Below are positions 1 through 11,600 of a DNA stretch of 64,000 nt, piece by piece (the first letter of the stretch is position 1; every line of letters begins with the position of its first letter). The notes beneath the pieces are model-generated. The model had not been told where the DNA came from, made no database searches, and saw only the letters and a program-made list of their open reading frames with translations. The translations under genes and the position numbers were made by a program. Source of the DNA: Siderastrea radians (lineage: Eukaryota; Cnidaria; Anthozoa; Scleractinia; Rhizangiidae); NCBI GenBank assembly GCA_964017195.1, contig OZ024894.1, positions 2,308,260-2,372,259 of the forward strand. Direction: 5' to 3'.

Positions 1-2100
1 AAACTTACCAAAGCTTTAATTTGCATCCTCACTCTGTTTTAACCACACTTTGACGTCACACTGCATAAGACACTTACAATTGCTGTCTATCAGCTACCCG
101 TTCACTACATACAAATGTCCCCTATAAAACGAATGGGTTTGTTTTCTTACATCGTTTCCTTAAAGGCCCTTAGAAGGCTCATTTAGTTGAAGTAGTAATA
201 GAGTCCACGCTCATGAGCGTAAGCTTCATTTTGTCCCTTGGATGCGGGCTCGGTTTAGCAGCTCTCCCTTAACAATGGAGCTAAAATAAGCATTGAGCGG
301 GCCAAAATCATTAGATCACTAACAGTTATAGTAGTTATATGAACGTGATAATTGACACACATGGATTTCAAGGGTTTTAAATGAGGATTTTAATATTTCT
401 TCTTAAGTTGTCTTAAGTTGTAACGTTAAAACCATCGGGACACCGCCATCCGTTGGAAAGCAACCAAAGTCAAAACGTAGGACAAACAAGAATTACAGAA
501 ATCCTTATCGCTTGGCTCTAGGACTGGATTAAAAATTGTCTAATCCTGGTTAGCTTAATCCTGCTTTGAACAACCGGGCCCTGGTTTAATACAACCTCTC
601 CGTTTTTGCAGTAAATCTAACCTAGCTTAAGATATTTTATATATATTTCGGCAAAATCCGTCAGTATTTATAACAATCAGTTGTTGCTGATTTGTCATTA
701 TACCAAAAGACAAGCATGCCTGCGAAATTCTGAAATATTGACTTAATTTATAAACGCTGGTCCAAAGCGAATTTTGCCAGTGAGAATCGCCTGGTAATCA
801 CGCTATTCGGCGAAATCGCTGTCAATTATCTAGTGTTTTCGCTCCGGCGAAAATCGTCAGCCATCGCTGGCGATTACGTTCACCGCAACGAGCATATAAA
901 ATCGCCTAGCGTGTCGCTGCCTTTTGGGAAGCATTTTCAGTTCGTCTGATAATTTGACGGTGTGTACCCGGGCGAGCAGACAGCAAACAGACGAACTATC
1001 CGTCAGACGAACTTAACCGCTTAGTTATCGGACTTTTCGATAAAAAAAAAAAAAATTCGTCTGGATGGGAGATAATAAGTCTGTTTGCCATTATTTATAC
1101 ACAGACGAATTATTAGTTCGTTCCAGGTGGATTATCTAATTTAGTTTCTTATTCAAAAATGTTACAAATACTTAATAAAATTATTCTGACAACTAAGTGT
1201 TTCTATCGAGCAATTAATTTTAAAAAGTGTATTGAAAACTCGTTCATCACAACTTAAGTTGCAGAAACATGGCGAATCACGGTTATCTACACATGTTACA
1301 CTCAATTGCCATGTTATTAACGGAGTTTTCTTTGTCCGTTCTAATAGAGATTTCCGGCGACAAGAGGCAAAGTATTGCTTAGATCAAGTATTTGCCTTTC
1401 GCTGCGAGATGACTGAGGTGCTTGGTTTCAAGTTTTGTGTGTTGTATAGCGTTGTAGTTAAAACTCAGTTTTGTTAAGAATATGTAGACAGCAGATGAAT
1501 TAAAACTTTTCTGGACGTTTTAATATATCTGCATGTTCAACAGTGTAATTTATCTCTTGCATTGGTTGGTTTGAGTGCTTTCCGATAATCTATTTTGGGC
1601 GAATTGCGCTTTGTGATTAATATTTCCAGTGGAGATCCAATGTCCTGATGGCAGCAAGCTTTCTTGGGCTTAAAATTTGAACAAACCTGTTTCCATTATT
1701 TTATACTCACAAGCCAGTTCCCGGCCGCATATGTTAAAATTAAAATATCCACGATAAATCTTGGTGGTTTGCAGAAGGCAAATGTTTGAAAATCGAATTC
1801 GTCGCTTTTCAACCGAAAGTTAAAACAAAAGAAAATCCCTCAGTCTATTAATAATCTGAATTTTTTCAAACGACAGGTTCGACAAAACTTTTTTAATTTT
1901 TAATTTTTCGCACTTGTTAATTTGAATGAAGATGAAAATAAGCGTCTTTTCTGGGCTATTGTATCGGCATTGATAAGTTGTAAGACGTCAAGTCAAAAAC
2001 AAGGGATGTCGCAGTGATAACAGAAGCAGAAATAGAGTTGTTTTGATTCCAGCAGCATTTGTAAAGTTGGCACGTTTAACCAGCCTTAGGCTAGTCTAAA
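1..2100. other. Intergenic, no gene recognised
   Basis: AT-rich DNA without a recognisable coding exon. A fragment at about 520-585 ends in an 'aacaaccgggccc' terminus of the kind seen on a widespread metazoan MITE family (compare the complete element at 9360-9601). At 935-1135 the octamer TTCGTCTG and its complement recur several times around a 14-A run, giving imperfect inverted repeats. Short open frames here (for example at 1232-1477) have no recognisable domain and no splice context. Confidence 0.6.
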
Positions 2101-2104
2101 ATAA

Positions 2105-2241
2105 CAACTGAACGTCATTCCAGCACAAGTCTCCTTTTGCTTCCACGTTTTACTTCCTGGTAAAAGCTCTATAAAAGAAAGCGAAATATCGTTATTAGTT
2201 GAAAGGATCAGGGTCATTCAGTCGCAAGAGCACGGGAAACG
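2105..2241 (+). promoter_or_regulatory. Candidate TATA promoter and 5' UTR exon, copy 1
   Basis: A CTATAAAAG box lies at 2169-2177. About 65 bases later a splice-donor-like ACG|GTAAGT occurs at 2241/2242, consistent with a non-coding first exon of a plus-strand gene. The nearest plus-strand gene is the astacin (first visible exon 6541). The same arrangement recurs at 3598-3724, sharing a 16-base stretch around 'ttttacttcctggtaaaa' and the 'aaaacggtaag' donor region. Assignment to the astacin is inference from position only. Confidence 0.4.
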
Positions 2242-3597
2242 GTAAGTAAAATCTTTGTGTTAACGGCACTGAATTTAGCTCGTCGCTGGATGTTTTCGGT
2301 TCGGCTTTCTTTGCCTGTTTTACGTTTCTAATTAATTAACTCCTGTTTTGCGGTTAGTTTCAGCCCATCGCTTATTCCATAGGTAGTGAGCAAAGGTCTT
2401 TCGACCATACTTTGTTGTTGTAGAGTGGAAAAAGTCATACTTTAAATTCTATTCAAGAACATTTCGCTCTGTTAGATTTCCTCTATTTATTCATCGGAAA
2501 TTTCCGATGAAAAATAAACAAAAATAATATTAGATATAGTTGGCGTGGCATGAGATTTTTTGATCGAGTTGTTGTTCGAGGCTGTAAAAAGAAACACGAT
2601 CGAAGATGCGTCAGTAAAATGTGGAAGTTGAACAAGGTTCAAATATTACTTTTTGGTATTTCGCACGGACAAATTGATAGCAGAGTGAGATTCGTCGAGG
2701 ATTTAACTGAACAAGAAAATGCAAACAGGAAAGCAAGAAACGGCCAGCGGAGGAAAGAAGACACCCAAGCATGCGAGGCGCTTCTCGAGGAGTCAACGAA
2801 GCTTTATTCGATTCTCGTCTGGTGAGACTGACATTCGAAGAATCAGCGAATAGAGGTCTGGTTTCAACTGGTCATTTCATTTAAGAAAAGAAATTGGATT
2901 CAACAGAAAGAAGGATCATACTGAGAAGAAACGCGACAAGAATAACTACTGGGAGCGCACCGAGGCGGAAATAAGGGGTAACCCTAGTACTCTCAGCCTA
3001 CGAAAGCGAGCGATGCACGGTCACGTGGAAACCAAGTGAATAGGAATCTAGAGAGAAGCCAGCGAAATGGAAGATGAGAAACTTGAGGCGTGTCTCCCTC
3101 CAGTAAAGCAAAGCAGAACAGACAATATCGAAGTTTGATTTCTTCAATGAAGCACATGAAAGAGGTGAAAAACACTCTAAAGTGCCGCTTCTGTCGTGAA
3201 AGAAGACAACTTCAGAATTATATTGAAGAAATTAAGAGAATCATTTTGCTCCAACAGGGAAACATTCAAGAACCGGTCGAGAAATTCGCTGATGTCCTCG
3301 TAACGTAAACACAACGATCATAACTCCCTGCCGGAGAACGTGTTGTAAAAAGCCATGGAATAAATTGGAACCCGGTTGCGTTTTCCACACTGTTCGGTTG
3401 TGAAGAGAAAAATCCGAAGACCATGTTGTCAAGAAGTTTCCGCTGGGTGGTGGAAAGCCATCGAAAGAGTCATTCGAAACTCTTCGAGATTGGATAAATG
3501 TAGAATCAAAGTACCAGAGTTGTTAAAAAACTGATTGTCTTCAATTTCATGTGACTCAGTTCTGCATACGTAACCAGTGGGTCGAAAATAACGTCAT
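2242..3597. other. Spacer between the two promoter copies
   Basis: Between the duplicated promoter-like segments lies A/G-rich sequence with short open frames (2550-2825, 3090-3308). None shows a domain, a signal peptide or consistent splice phases. Non-coding or decayed exon sequence is the best description. Confidence 0.4.
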
Positions 3598-3724
3598 TTA
3601 ATCATAGCTCCCCGTTTTATTTCTCCGTTTTACTTCCTGGTAAAAACTAAATGAAAGGAATGAAATTGCGGCCACATGCTCATACGAGTAGATTTGTTCT
3701 GAATTGTAAGCTGCACTGAAAACG
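3598..3724 (+). promoter_or_regulatory. Candidate promoter and 5' UTR exon, copy 2
   Basis: This is a diverged second copy of the 2105-2241 segment: the same Pu/Py core, a degraded TATA region (taaaaactaaatg) and the same donor context 'aaaacg|gtaagc' at 3724/3725. It may be an alternative promoter for the downstream astacin or a relic of tandem duplication. Confidence 0.35.
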
Positions 3725-4532
3725 GTAAGCAAAATCTCCACTTTAATTAGACGGAACCAAACTCGTATCACCCAAATTTATGTCGTCAGATCTTTTCAGT
3801 TTCTTTTTTATCATTTCTACGCCCTTCGGCTGGCTGTTTGATAAAGTCAATCGTATTTATTTAATTGGTTTTGAGGTAATTGGTAAGGTAATTGGTAAGG
3901 TAAGTTCTTGAGGTGAGCTTTGGGATTTTCGGTATCTTGCATCGAAGTTTTCGGGTTTGCGTAAACGTTTTCTTTGGTTTTGTTTTGTTTGCTTTGCATT
4001 TTACTGTGGATTTTCGCTCACACAGCCTGAAAACTGATTTGCGGTTTTCGTCGTCAATTTTCCTCAAATTTGTAGTCCAAGTGGTAATACTATCGTAGTT
4101 TTGTGACTTCTATTGACCATTTAGTAGCTTGGTAATAGCTTTGATGTTACAGTGGCGCAATACAACGAATTAAAGACTCTGCGTGGCTTCCTTTCTCGCG
4201 CTGAGGATGGGCATAAGGCTAAAATTGAAGGAAATATGTTTTCATGCATGGATTTCAGTTGTAGAAATATCTACGAATTCCAAACTAAACATAATAAAAA
4301 TCGACTTGGCTTAGTCATTTTCGCATACAGGTAGTTGCCCTTTCTCAGATATCTGTCTGCTTTGTATTCGACTTATTTTACTTGAGCAAGAGAGTTTGTT
4401 TTAGCAAACGATTCCGTGTTGTTCGTATATACAAATGCGGATGCGTGGCACTCCATTGACAGGCCACTGGCCTCAAGGCACAGCAAAGTTCGAGACCAAA
4501 GGTTCATCTCTGTAACGGTGGTTATTTGCGGT

Positions 4533-4580
4533 CCTTCCTTCCTTCCTTCCTTCCTTCCTTCCTTCCTTCCTTCCTTCCTT
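4533..4580. repeat. (CCTT)n microsatellite
   Basis: Twelve uninterrupted tetranucleotide units, polypyrimidine on the plus strand. Confidence 0.97.
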
Positions 4581-4760
4581 GCTCCCTTTCTTTCCTAAGG
4601 CTTAATTTGCTCAGGCCGGAAAAAGTGTTCTAGGTCACTAAAAATAGTGTTATAAGGGTCTACACGTATTGACGACTGTGATACTGACATGAACTTTATT
4701 ATTTTAGATACAGAAACTGTGACAATGGCGTTGTCATTTTTGTTGATCTTGTTTGTTACT

Positions 4761-5054
4761 GAAATTATGAATATATGAAACTCATATATTTGAACTGCGG
4801 AATGAAGAAATAAGTGTAAAGAAGATCCTCGCAGTTATTAACGCAACTTATGCAGTTGCGTAAAGAAAGCCTGAAAAAATCAGAGCCTAAAAAAATCAAA
4901 GCCTGAAAAAATCAGGCGAATCCCGGCAAGCCTGATTTTTTCAGGCTTTCTTTTCGCAACTGCATAAGTTGCGTTAATAACTGCGAGGATCTTCTTTACA
5001 CTTATTTCTTCATTCCGCAGTTCAAATATATGAGTTTCATATATTCATAATTTC
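4761..5054. repeat. Palindromic repeat, two ~122-bp arms
   Basis: The left arm 4761-4882 is the reverse complement of 4933-5054 with very few mismatches. Both arms end inward on 'gcctgaaaaaatca' or its complement. The arm sequence is the same as the non-tRNA tail of the SINE just downstream (5180-5249), so the palindrome looks like two SINE-tail copies in inverted orientation. Confidence 0.9.
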
Positions 5055-5108
5055 ATCTTCATCTTTCCCGGGTATATTACGAACCAATTTAATGACCAGC
5101 TCCCGGTT

Positions 5109-5249
5109 GGCTTGTTAGCTCAATTGGTTAGAGCGCTGCACCGGTATCGCAGAGGTCAGGGTTCGAATCCCGGCAAGCCTGATTTTTTCAGGCTTTCTTT
5201 TCGCAACTGCATAAGTTGTGTTAATAACTGCGAGGATCTTCTTTACACT
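5109..5249 (+). repeat. tRNA-derived SINE
   Basis: A 71-base tRNA-like head (5109-5179) has an intact A box (TTAGCTCAATTGG) and a perfect B box (GGTTCGAATCC). A 7-bp acceptor stem can be drawn (GGCTTGT with GCAAGCC). The anticodon-arm loop would read GGT and the arm has a mismatch. There is no 3' T-run terminator and the tRNA part runs directly into a tail found again, inverted, at 4761-4882. It is therefore read as a SINE and not as a functional tRNA gene; similar tRNA-headed repeats are common in coral genomes. Confidence 0.85.
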
Positions 5250-6540
5250 TGTTTGTTACTGTTGCCAGTGCTTCGGACAGAAATCCGGATCGTAAGTTAA
5301 CAAAGACTGACGCCCTGAGTTCATGAGGTTTTGTTTGCAAAATGTATGGGGGAATCAAGGTTTCTTAAAAATGGTTTTTGAAAACGGGATAACAAGACAC
5401 ATTTCGGGGTTTAGTTTGGAAAAAAAATATCAAAATATCAGTTGCGGAAAGCTCATTATATTAGTAGTGCAAAATGTTGTTTCCTTATTAATAAGATATA
5501 GAAACTTTGTATTTCGGTGACACCAAAAATGTGTTCTAAGCTGTCAACGTTCAGGGCCTCTGGCGAGTTTACTTGCACGAGACCAAACATTACAAGTCAG
5601 GAAAAATAGAATCGCATGGGAATTACCCCTTTAAGCACTGACATTAAAATGCATTATCTCCTTACTATTCTCCGGGCATACATTTGTCGTGGAGCTAGTA
5701 AGACATTTTATTATTGGTAATCATTTCCTTTATTCTCATCACTTGAACGTTTGAACAAGTAGAAACTGCATTTTCGTCACTGTTAGCGCTTTTCTCTGGA
5801 GTCGCTTTTTTTTGTTTGGCCATTTTCGTTTGGATGTAAAAAAGTGTCTTAATTGCCACAAATACTAAAGACAATACATTTGTAGCGTTTGTATTGGACA
5901 CACTATACATAACGGAGATGTATGTTCGGATTTGTGAGCGGGTTGAATGATTTTGCACCTTAACCAAATTAAGGCTTTCACTTTTCAGTGAAGGCTTTCA
6001 CTTTTGGCGAGTGGAGCGAATGCCTCATTTACGCTATTGCTAATTGAAAGGGATGATGTGATTACACGTCCGCCTTTTTTTGCACACTGTGAGTGAATGG
6101 TTCAGGCTTTTGCTGGCAACAATTAGCTCTTTGGAAATCCTGCCACTGCACTAGTCCCGAACTGCTTGTTTCTACCAGAGCCGGGATATTTTCTTTTTCT
6201 GTGTCGAAAAAACAAAATTCAATGCTCTTAAATCCGGCTTTGCGTGTCACTTACTTGATCGATAATTTTTCGCTTTTGAAAACTGATGTAAAAATCGCTG
6301 ATGGGAGAGGTCTTTGGAGGTCAGTGTCTGCTTACGACGATGATGTAATTATCGGATGCTTTTGGTTCATGTGCTCTATTTCAAAAAGCTTAAATCCTCG
6401 TTAATACCCAAGTTTAGAGAAGAGTACCCAAACCTATACATATTTTTATTAAATAAGAGGTTTATGTCCTTTTCTCTAAGCCTGGGTGACATGATGCAAA
6501 AGGTTTAGCGTATTTATATTTTAAATAAATTTCTTTTCAG
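5250..6540. other. Upstream sequence of the astacin; 5' exons not found
   Basis: The first visible astacin exon begins with two bases completing a codon, so at least one upstream coding exon (signal peptide and start of propeptide) must exist. I looked for a hydrophobic start followed by a phase-1 donor between 3725 and 6540 and found none that is convincing. A frame at 6093-6404 lacks a signal-like N terminus, and its only good donor (6325) is in the wrong phase. Confidence 0.4.
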
Positions 6541-6723
6541 AAAATGCTGGAATTTCGGACCCAAACTTGTTTGAAGGAGATATTATCCTGAATTCTCGCC
6601 AGCGCTTGGCCCTCAAACTTGGGCTTGATCTCGATGGTGGACTGAGAATTAGCCGTGGAGCTACTGCTAAGAGGCGTTTAGTGTGGCCCACAGTTATACC
6701 ATACACTATTCACACCTCACCTG
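6541..6723 (+). CDS. Astacin exon: end of propeptide and start of catalytic domain
   Basis: The acceptor follows a T-rich tract ending 'ttcttttcag'; the donor is CTG|GTAAGTA. It encodes the propeptide zinc-blocking motif L-F-E-G-D-I, a run of basic residues (A-K-R-R) suited to activation cleavage, and the V-I-P-Y-T-I start of the mature domain. It enters with two bases of a split codon and leaves with one base. Confidence 0.9.
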
Positions 6724-8620
6724 GTAAGTAAAAGTACTGAGTAAATAAAGTTGTTATTACATAGGAAATAATTTGCAAACACGACAGAACGAACAATAAC
6801 AAGTTTCTCGTTAGGCCAATAAAACCATGGAAAGTAAAATTAAGGCATGCTCTTCGCTGCCTCATCTTAACCGAGGAACCAAGAACCTATATTAAGGTGG
6901 GGGGGGGGGGGGTGATACTTGCTCATAAGTAAAGTTATAAGGCAAGGTTCTGAAGAGAATAAAAGACTAATTATTTAAGAATTTTGACAGAGGACAAAGT
7001 TTATTCAAACGTCCTGGGAGTATTTAATATATGGAATTGCCAAGCGATCCGAACAAGTAAATGCAAATGTAAATGTAGTTTTGGTTTTGTAGTTGACGAA
7101 TTTTTCGAGCTTGAGCAAACCCCAAACATTTGTGGTCTGATCAGCAGTCAACAATTCTCACAGAATCTTTTTTTTTTTAGCACCTTAAACCTTTTAGGAG
7201 AGATTCGCATTGTCCAGAAACTAACTGCAGATATGGTTAACATACCGAAAACATGTATTGTCAGGCTCCAAAAACGGTTTAATTTTTCTTTTGCGTTCGA
7301 AAATTAAAAGAAGAATAAGCTAAAACCAATGAATGGATAAATGAATGAATGAATGAATGAATGAATGAATGAACTGTTTTGCCCATTGTTATTTTTCTTG
7401 TTCCCTAACGCCGATAGACGTATTCATACAATTGCTTATGCCTCAATAACAAACCGTTAGAAAGGCCAATGATTCACTTCCTTACGAATAACTTGTTTAG
7501 GCATCAAAGATGAAAACGGTGATAATCAGCTGCGATATTCACGGTTCTTCCGCTGGATGCCTAATTTTTTTTAAAACTTTTACTTTAAAAGCTTCAGAAA
7601 GAAGAGCGGTGAAAGCAATTGAAGACGGAATGAGAGACTGGAGCCGCCATACTTGTATCCGTTTCAAGAAGAGGACATGTGAACGGAATTATATTCGTTT
7701 CATCAAAGGAAATGCGTAAGCCTTTAATACTCTCTAACAAGCATCATTATCTAGAAAAAATTTTCATTAAGAGATTTAAAAAATATATAGTAATGTAAAT
7801 ATTTTACAGGGCATTGCATTATTCGTATAACAATAACTCAGCGGCGTACTTTGCTATTTCTAGTTGTAAGTCCTTCATCGGTTGTCGAGGTGGAAGACAA
7901 AATATCCGCTTGGACTATGATTGCTGGACTAAGGGCATTGTGGCTCATGAGATAGGTATGCGCAATGCATGATAATATTACTGCCTGTTAAAGTTTGTTC
8001 ACACCCAGACTGCACTATCCACCATTATTTTCATAGGGAGACTTTCTTTTCAGTGGCCCACTACTTCCGGCCATCTATTACATCCCCCAATGTGTTAACA
8101 AGGCTTGTGGGGTGGGGGTTTGATTGGGAGAGGGGGGTTGCTGCGTGATAATATTTTGAAAAGCCTTAACTTTTAACTGAATGGATATCGGTGAATCGAA
8201 GTACTTTGTAAGATGAGGCGAATCTTATTGGCGGTTTATAAGATGAGGTAAATATGATGCCGCTTTTGTGGGCCTGTGACGTAATCAAAAATGGCCGCCA
8301 TCTTGGATGTTACTTAGACTGCTTGCAGACCGTTTCTCTCTCGTTTGTCTCTCGAAATTAAGCTTGACAACAAGCTGGACACGAAATTAGACGAGAACGG
8401 CGAGAAGGATTGGGAATTAAATACTCGACGGACCTTAAGAGAAAAGACGAACTGCAAGCAGTCTAGATTTTACCCACAATTTATTTCAAAAGCGGCGGAA
8501 ATTGCCTTCATGCTCGACGTAACGAGTATGGTATAATTGAACACGTTGCTGCTGCTGCTTTTTTCACCGCTAAAAGGTGAAAAAATCGCTTTTTGGAGTT
8601 CAACAGAATGTCTTAGACCT

Positions 8621-8661
<41 letters not shown>

Positions 8662-11600
8662 TAATAATAATAATAATAATAATAATGCTACTTACGATGT
8701 CATATCTCGTAACATTAGCAACCATTACTCACCAAACTTTGCCAAATTGTGTCTAAGGGATAAACGTACAGCTCCTGAAAACGGCAGTTGCTAATAAAAA
8801 AAGTCCTCTAGAAAAAAGCCGACTGTTAAGTTGCCTAAGGTCAAGGTCAGCTCGTAGATTTGAAGCGCGCCTCCTTTGTTGTACCCGGATCAACATTTCA
8901 TCAGACAAACCACCTGTCAGAAGGCTAGTATAGGGGCCTATGCCAGTAGGGGGATTTCAGGTGCTCCTTGGTTGAGTGTTTAAGACAAAGGTTTCTTTGT
9001 TCAAAGACTGAAAAGTCAGTTAAAATTACGTCAGCAGAAATCCGCCAAAACTATAGCCCGTGTAACTCGCTCTCAAATATGATAGATCAATGATAGGACA
9101 AAAGAATGCTTACTTTGTTTACACTTGTGTCGTAAATTGACATTCCTACTTAAAAGAGTGCCTTTTTACACAAAACGTAAGGCACTCATATTCTTTTTAC
9201 TCTTTAAAACTAAATAACTGCCAATTGTTACCTCAAAATTGACAAAATTAGATATACATAATTAGAGCGGTTTTCAAATGAGTGTCGTCGAAAACCAAAA
9301 CCAAAGTACTCTCTGTCTAATCACAACAGACGTAAACATTACAATGAACCAGCCAATCAGGCCCCAGTTGTTTAAAGAGCGGATAACTTTATCCACTGGA
9401 TAAGCCGTAATCCAGCAGTTACAAAATGTGGGAAAATCTCTTCATAGCCCTATGATTTATGAAAAGAGCAAAAGTGCATCTATAATCAAGTGACTGGCTT
9501 TGCAAAAATCTGGCCAAATGACTAAGTTGAAGTAAAATTGCTCTGTTGGAAAGCGGCTTATCCACCGGGTAAAGTTATCCAGTCTTTGAACAACTGGGGC
9601 CAGAACTCGAAGGAGCTGCATGTAACCGGCGCCAAGCGCAGGAAAACGCGTCACAACTGGTTTTGGTTTCATTCCTGATTGGTCGAGAAATTGGCTTGGG
9701 TTTTTTTTAACCAACCACTAAGCGAGGTAAAGCAAATCCAAGCAATCGCAACTTACCTTCGACAGTCAATTAAAAACCACTCTTTTTGAGAGGAAGTTAG
9801 ACGTGCTTATTCATTTGAATTTTGTACCGTTTCTTTATTAATGCCGATTAAATCATTTATTGTATTTTTTTATCATTTTCCTTGCAAGCTCATGCCCTTG
9901 GCTTCTATCACGAACAGTCTCGGCCTGACAGAGATAATTTCGTCACTATCAACAAAAAAACATCAGACTAAGTAGGTTTATAATTGGATATTTTCTTGTG
10001 TGTTTTGTTTGTTTTAGGTAGGAGCGCCAACCATTTTGATCCTAATGAATCACCTACATAGGCTTGCCGTTTGTTCTTTCACAGTTCATACACTAGTCAC
10101 TTGCTCTAGAGTTACATTACTAAAGATGGCCGTGGTCGCAGTCATTCAGTTCAGGGTTACTACTGTGAATTAATTAAACCACTGGCATTGAACACCATAG
10201 CAATGATATCAAAGGTGCAATACTCAGTAAGCATTCATTTTTCATCCCAATTTAGTGAAAAGGCACAACTTCAAGCGATACCGTACCTCAAAAATCAATT
10301 CACTGGGAGTTCCTTATGACTATGGCAGCATCATGCATTATGGTAGAAAGGCCTTCTCTGTCAACGGTCTCTCGACTATTGCGCCCAAACAGGCTGGGGT
10401 AGGTATTAAATACAGTTCATTTATGAACAGTTAACCTTAGATTCATTGAAGTTTATTTGCATGCTTCGCTTGCATATCCTCCAAAGTTCGAGTAGGCAGG
10501 TTTCGCCTCCACCCCTCTCTCCCTCCCCCGCCCTTCAGTTTGGGTAGGGCCGGGTTTGCAAACAATTGACCTTATTCAGGGTGCACTCTGACGTGTTTCC
10601 ATAACTCTCAGGATATCAAAGCTATGGCAATAAAATCTAAAAAGTCCAAAGACATCCTCTCTAAGGTCCGCAACAGAGCTGAAACGGAAGTCATATTGGT
10701 TCGCAAATCCACCATAATTTGGACAACTTTATTTCTTCCATTAAAAAACACCAGAGTTTATCCAGAAATATTCAAAAGCCATATAAAAACACTTATATAA
10801 AAATGATATGAACAATTATTAAACGAAAGTTATTTTAAAAACAGAAAGTTCTTGAGCGAAAGTTAAAAATCTTAGTTATGAATTAGAAACCAGGAAAAAT
10901 GTAAATTAAAAAAGTTGATCCCCCTCAAATATGATGTTGCCAACGCAACACCAAAATTCATGAGCGGCTATCTGTGATAAAAAATTGTATCCAGTTAATT
11001 TTCAGGAAATGTTTAAAAGTTTGGTTGCTTTGCTTGTATGTTAAAAAGTGCTACCGAACCGAGTTTTATACCACCATGTTATTGATTATTTGAAACTGCA
11101 ACAGAAGCCTGTTAATCTGGCCTTGAAAATACGCTTGAAAGCTCTAAGTTATTATCGTCATTATTGTGAATTTTATCACTTTTTTTTACTAGGTGACCAT
11201 CGGTCAGAGGAATGGGCCTAGTGATCTTGACTACAAGCAAATGAACTTGTTGTACAAATGCCGTAAGATAACTCTTTTATTTTTTATACTGTAGATATAC
11301 ACACCTATGGCTCCAATTAAGAGCCAGCTTTGATGGATAGCAACGACTTAGTCTTATTTCCAAATGACAATTATACAGATTTACCAAAAATTTATTAGAT
11401 CGGGAATTCAATGCCACATGGAAACCTGGGGGAGGTGGTAGAAAATCAATCTGTTGAATTTCGTGCAATAGGAAGAGTTATCAATATGAGTGTGAAAATA
11501 TCTCTTTACACTGAAGAGATATTTCAGGAGTCTGTGCCCTAAGCTAAAATCTTGATAAGCTAAAGTACCTCCTTTCCGCGGGTAGCAGGGAAAATTACGC

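Noticed and set aside
5109..5179. Functional tRNA gene
   Set aside because: The A and B boxes are good, but the anticodon stem is mismatched, there is no T-run terminator, and the 3' tail is a repeat found inverted next door. A SINE head explains it better.
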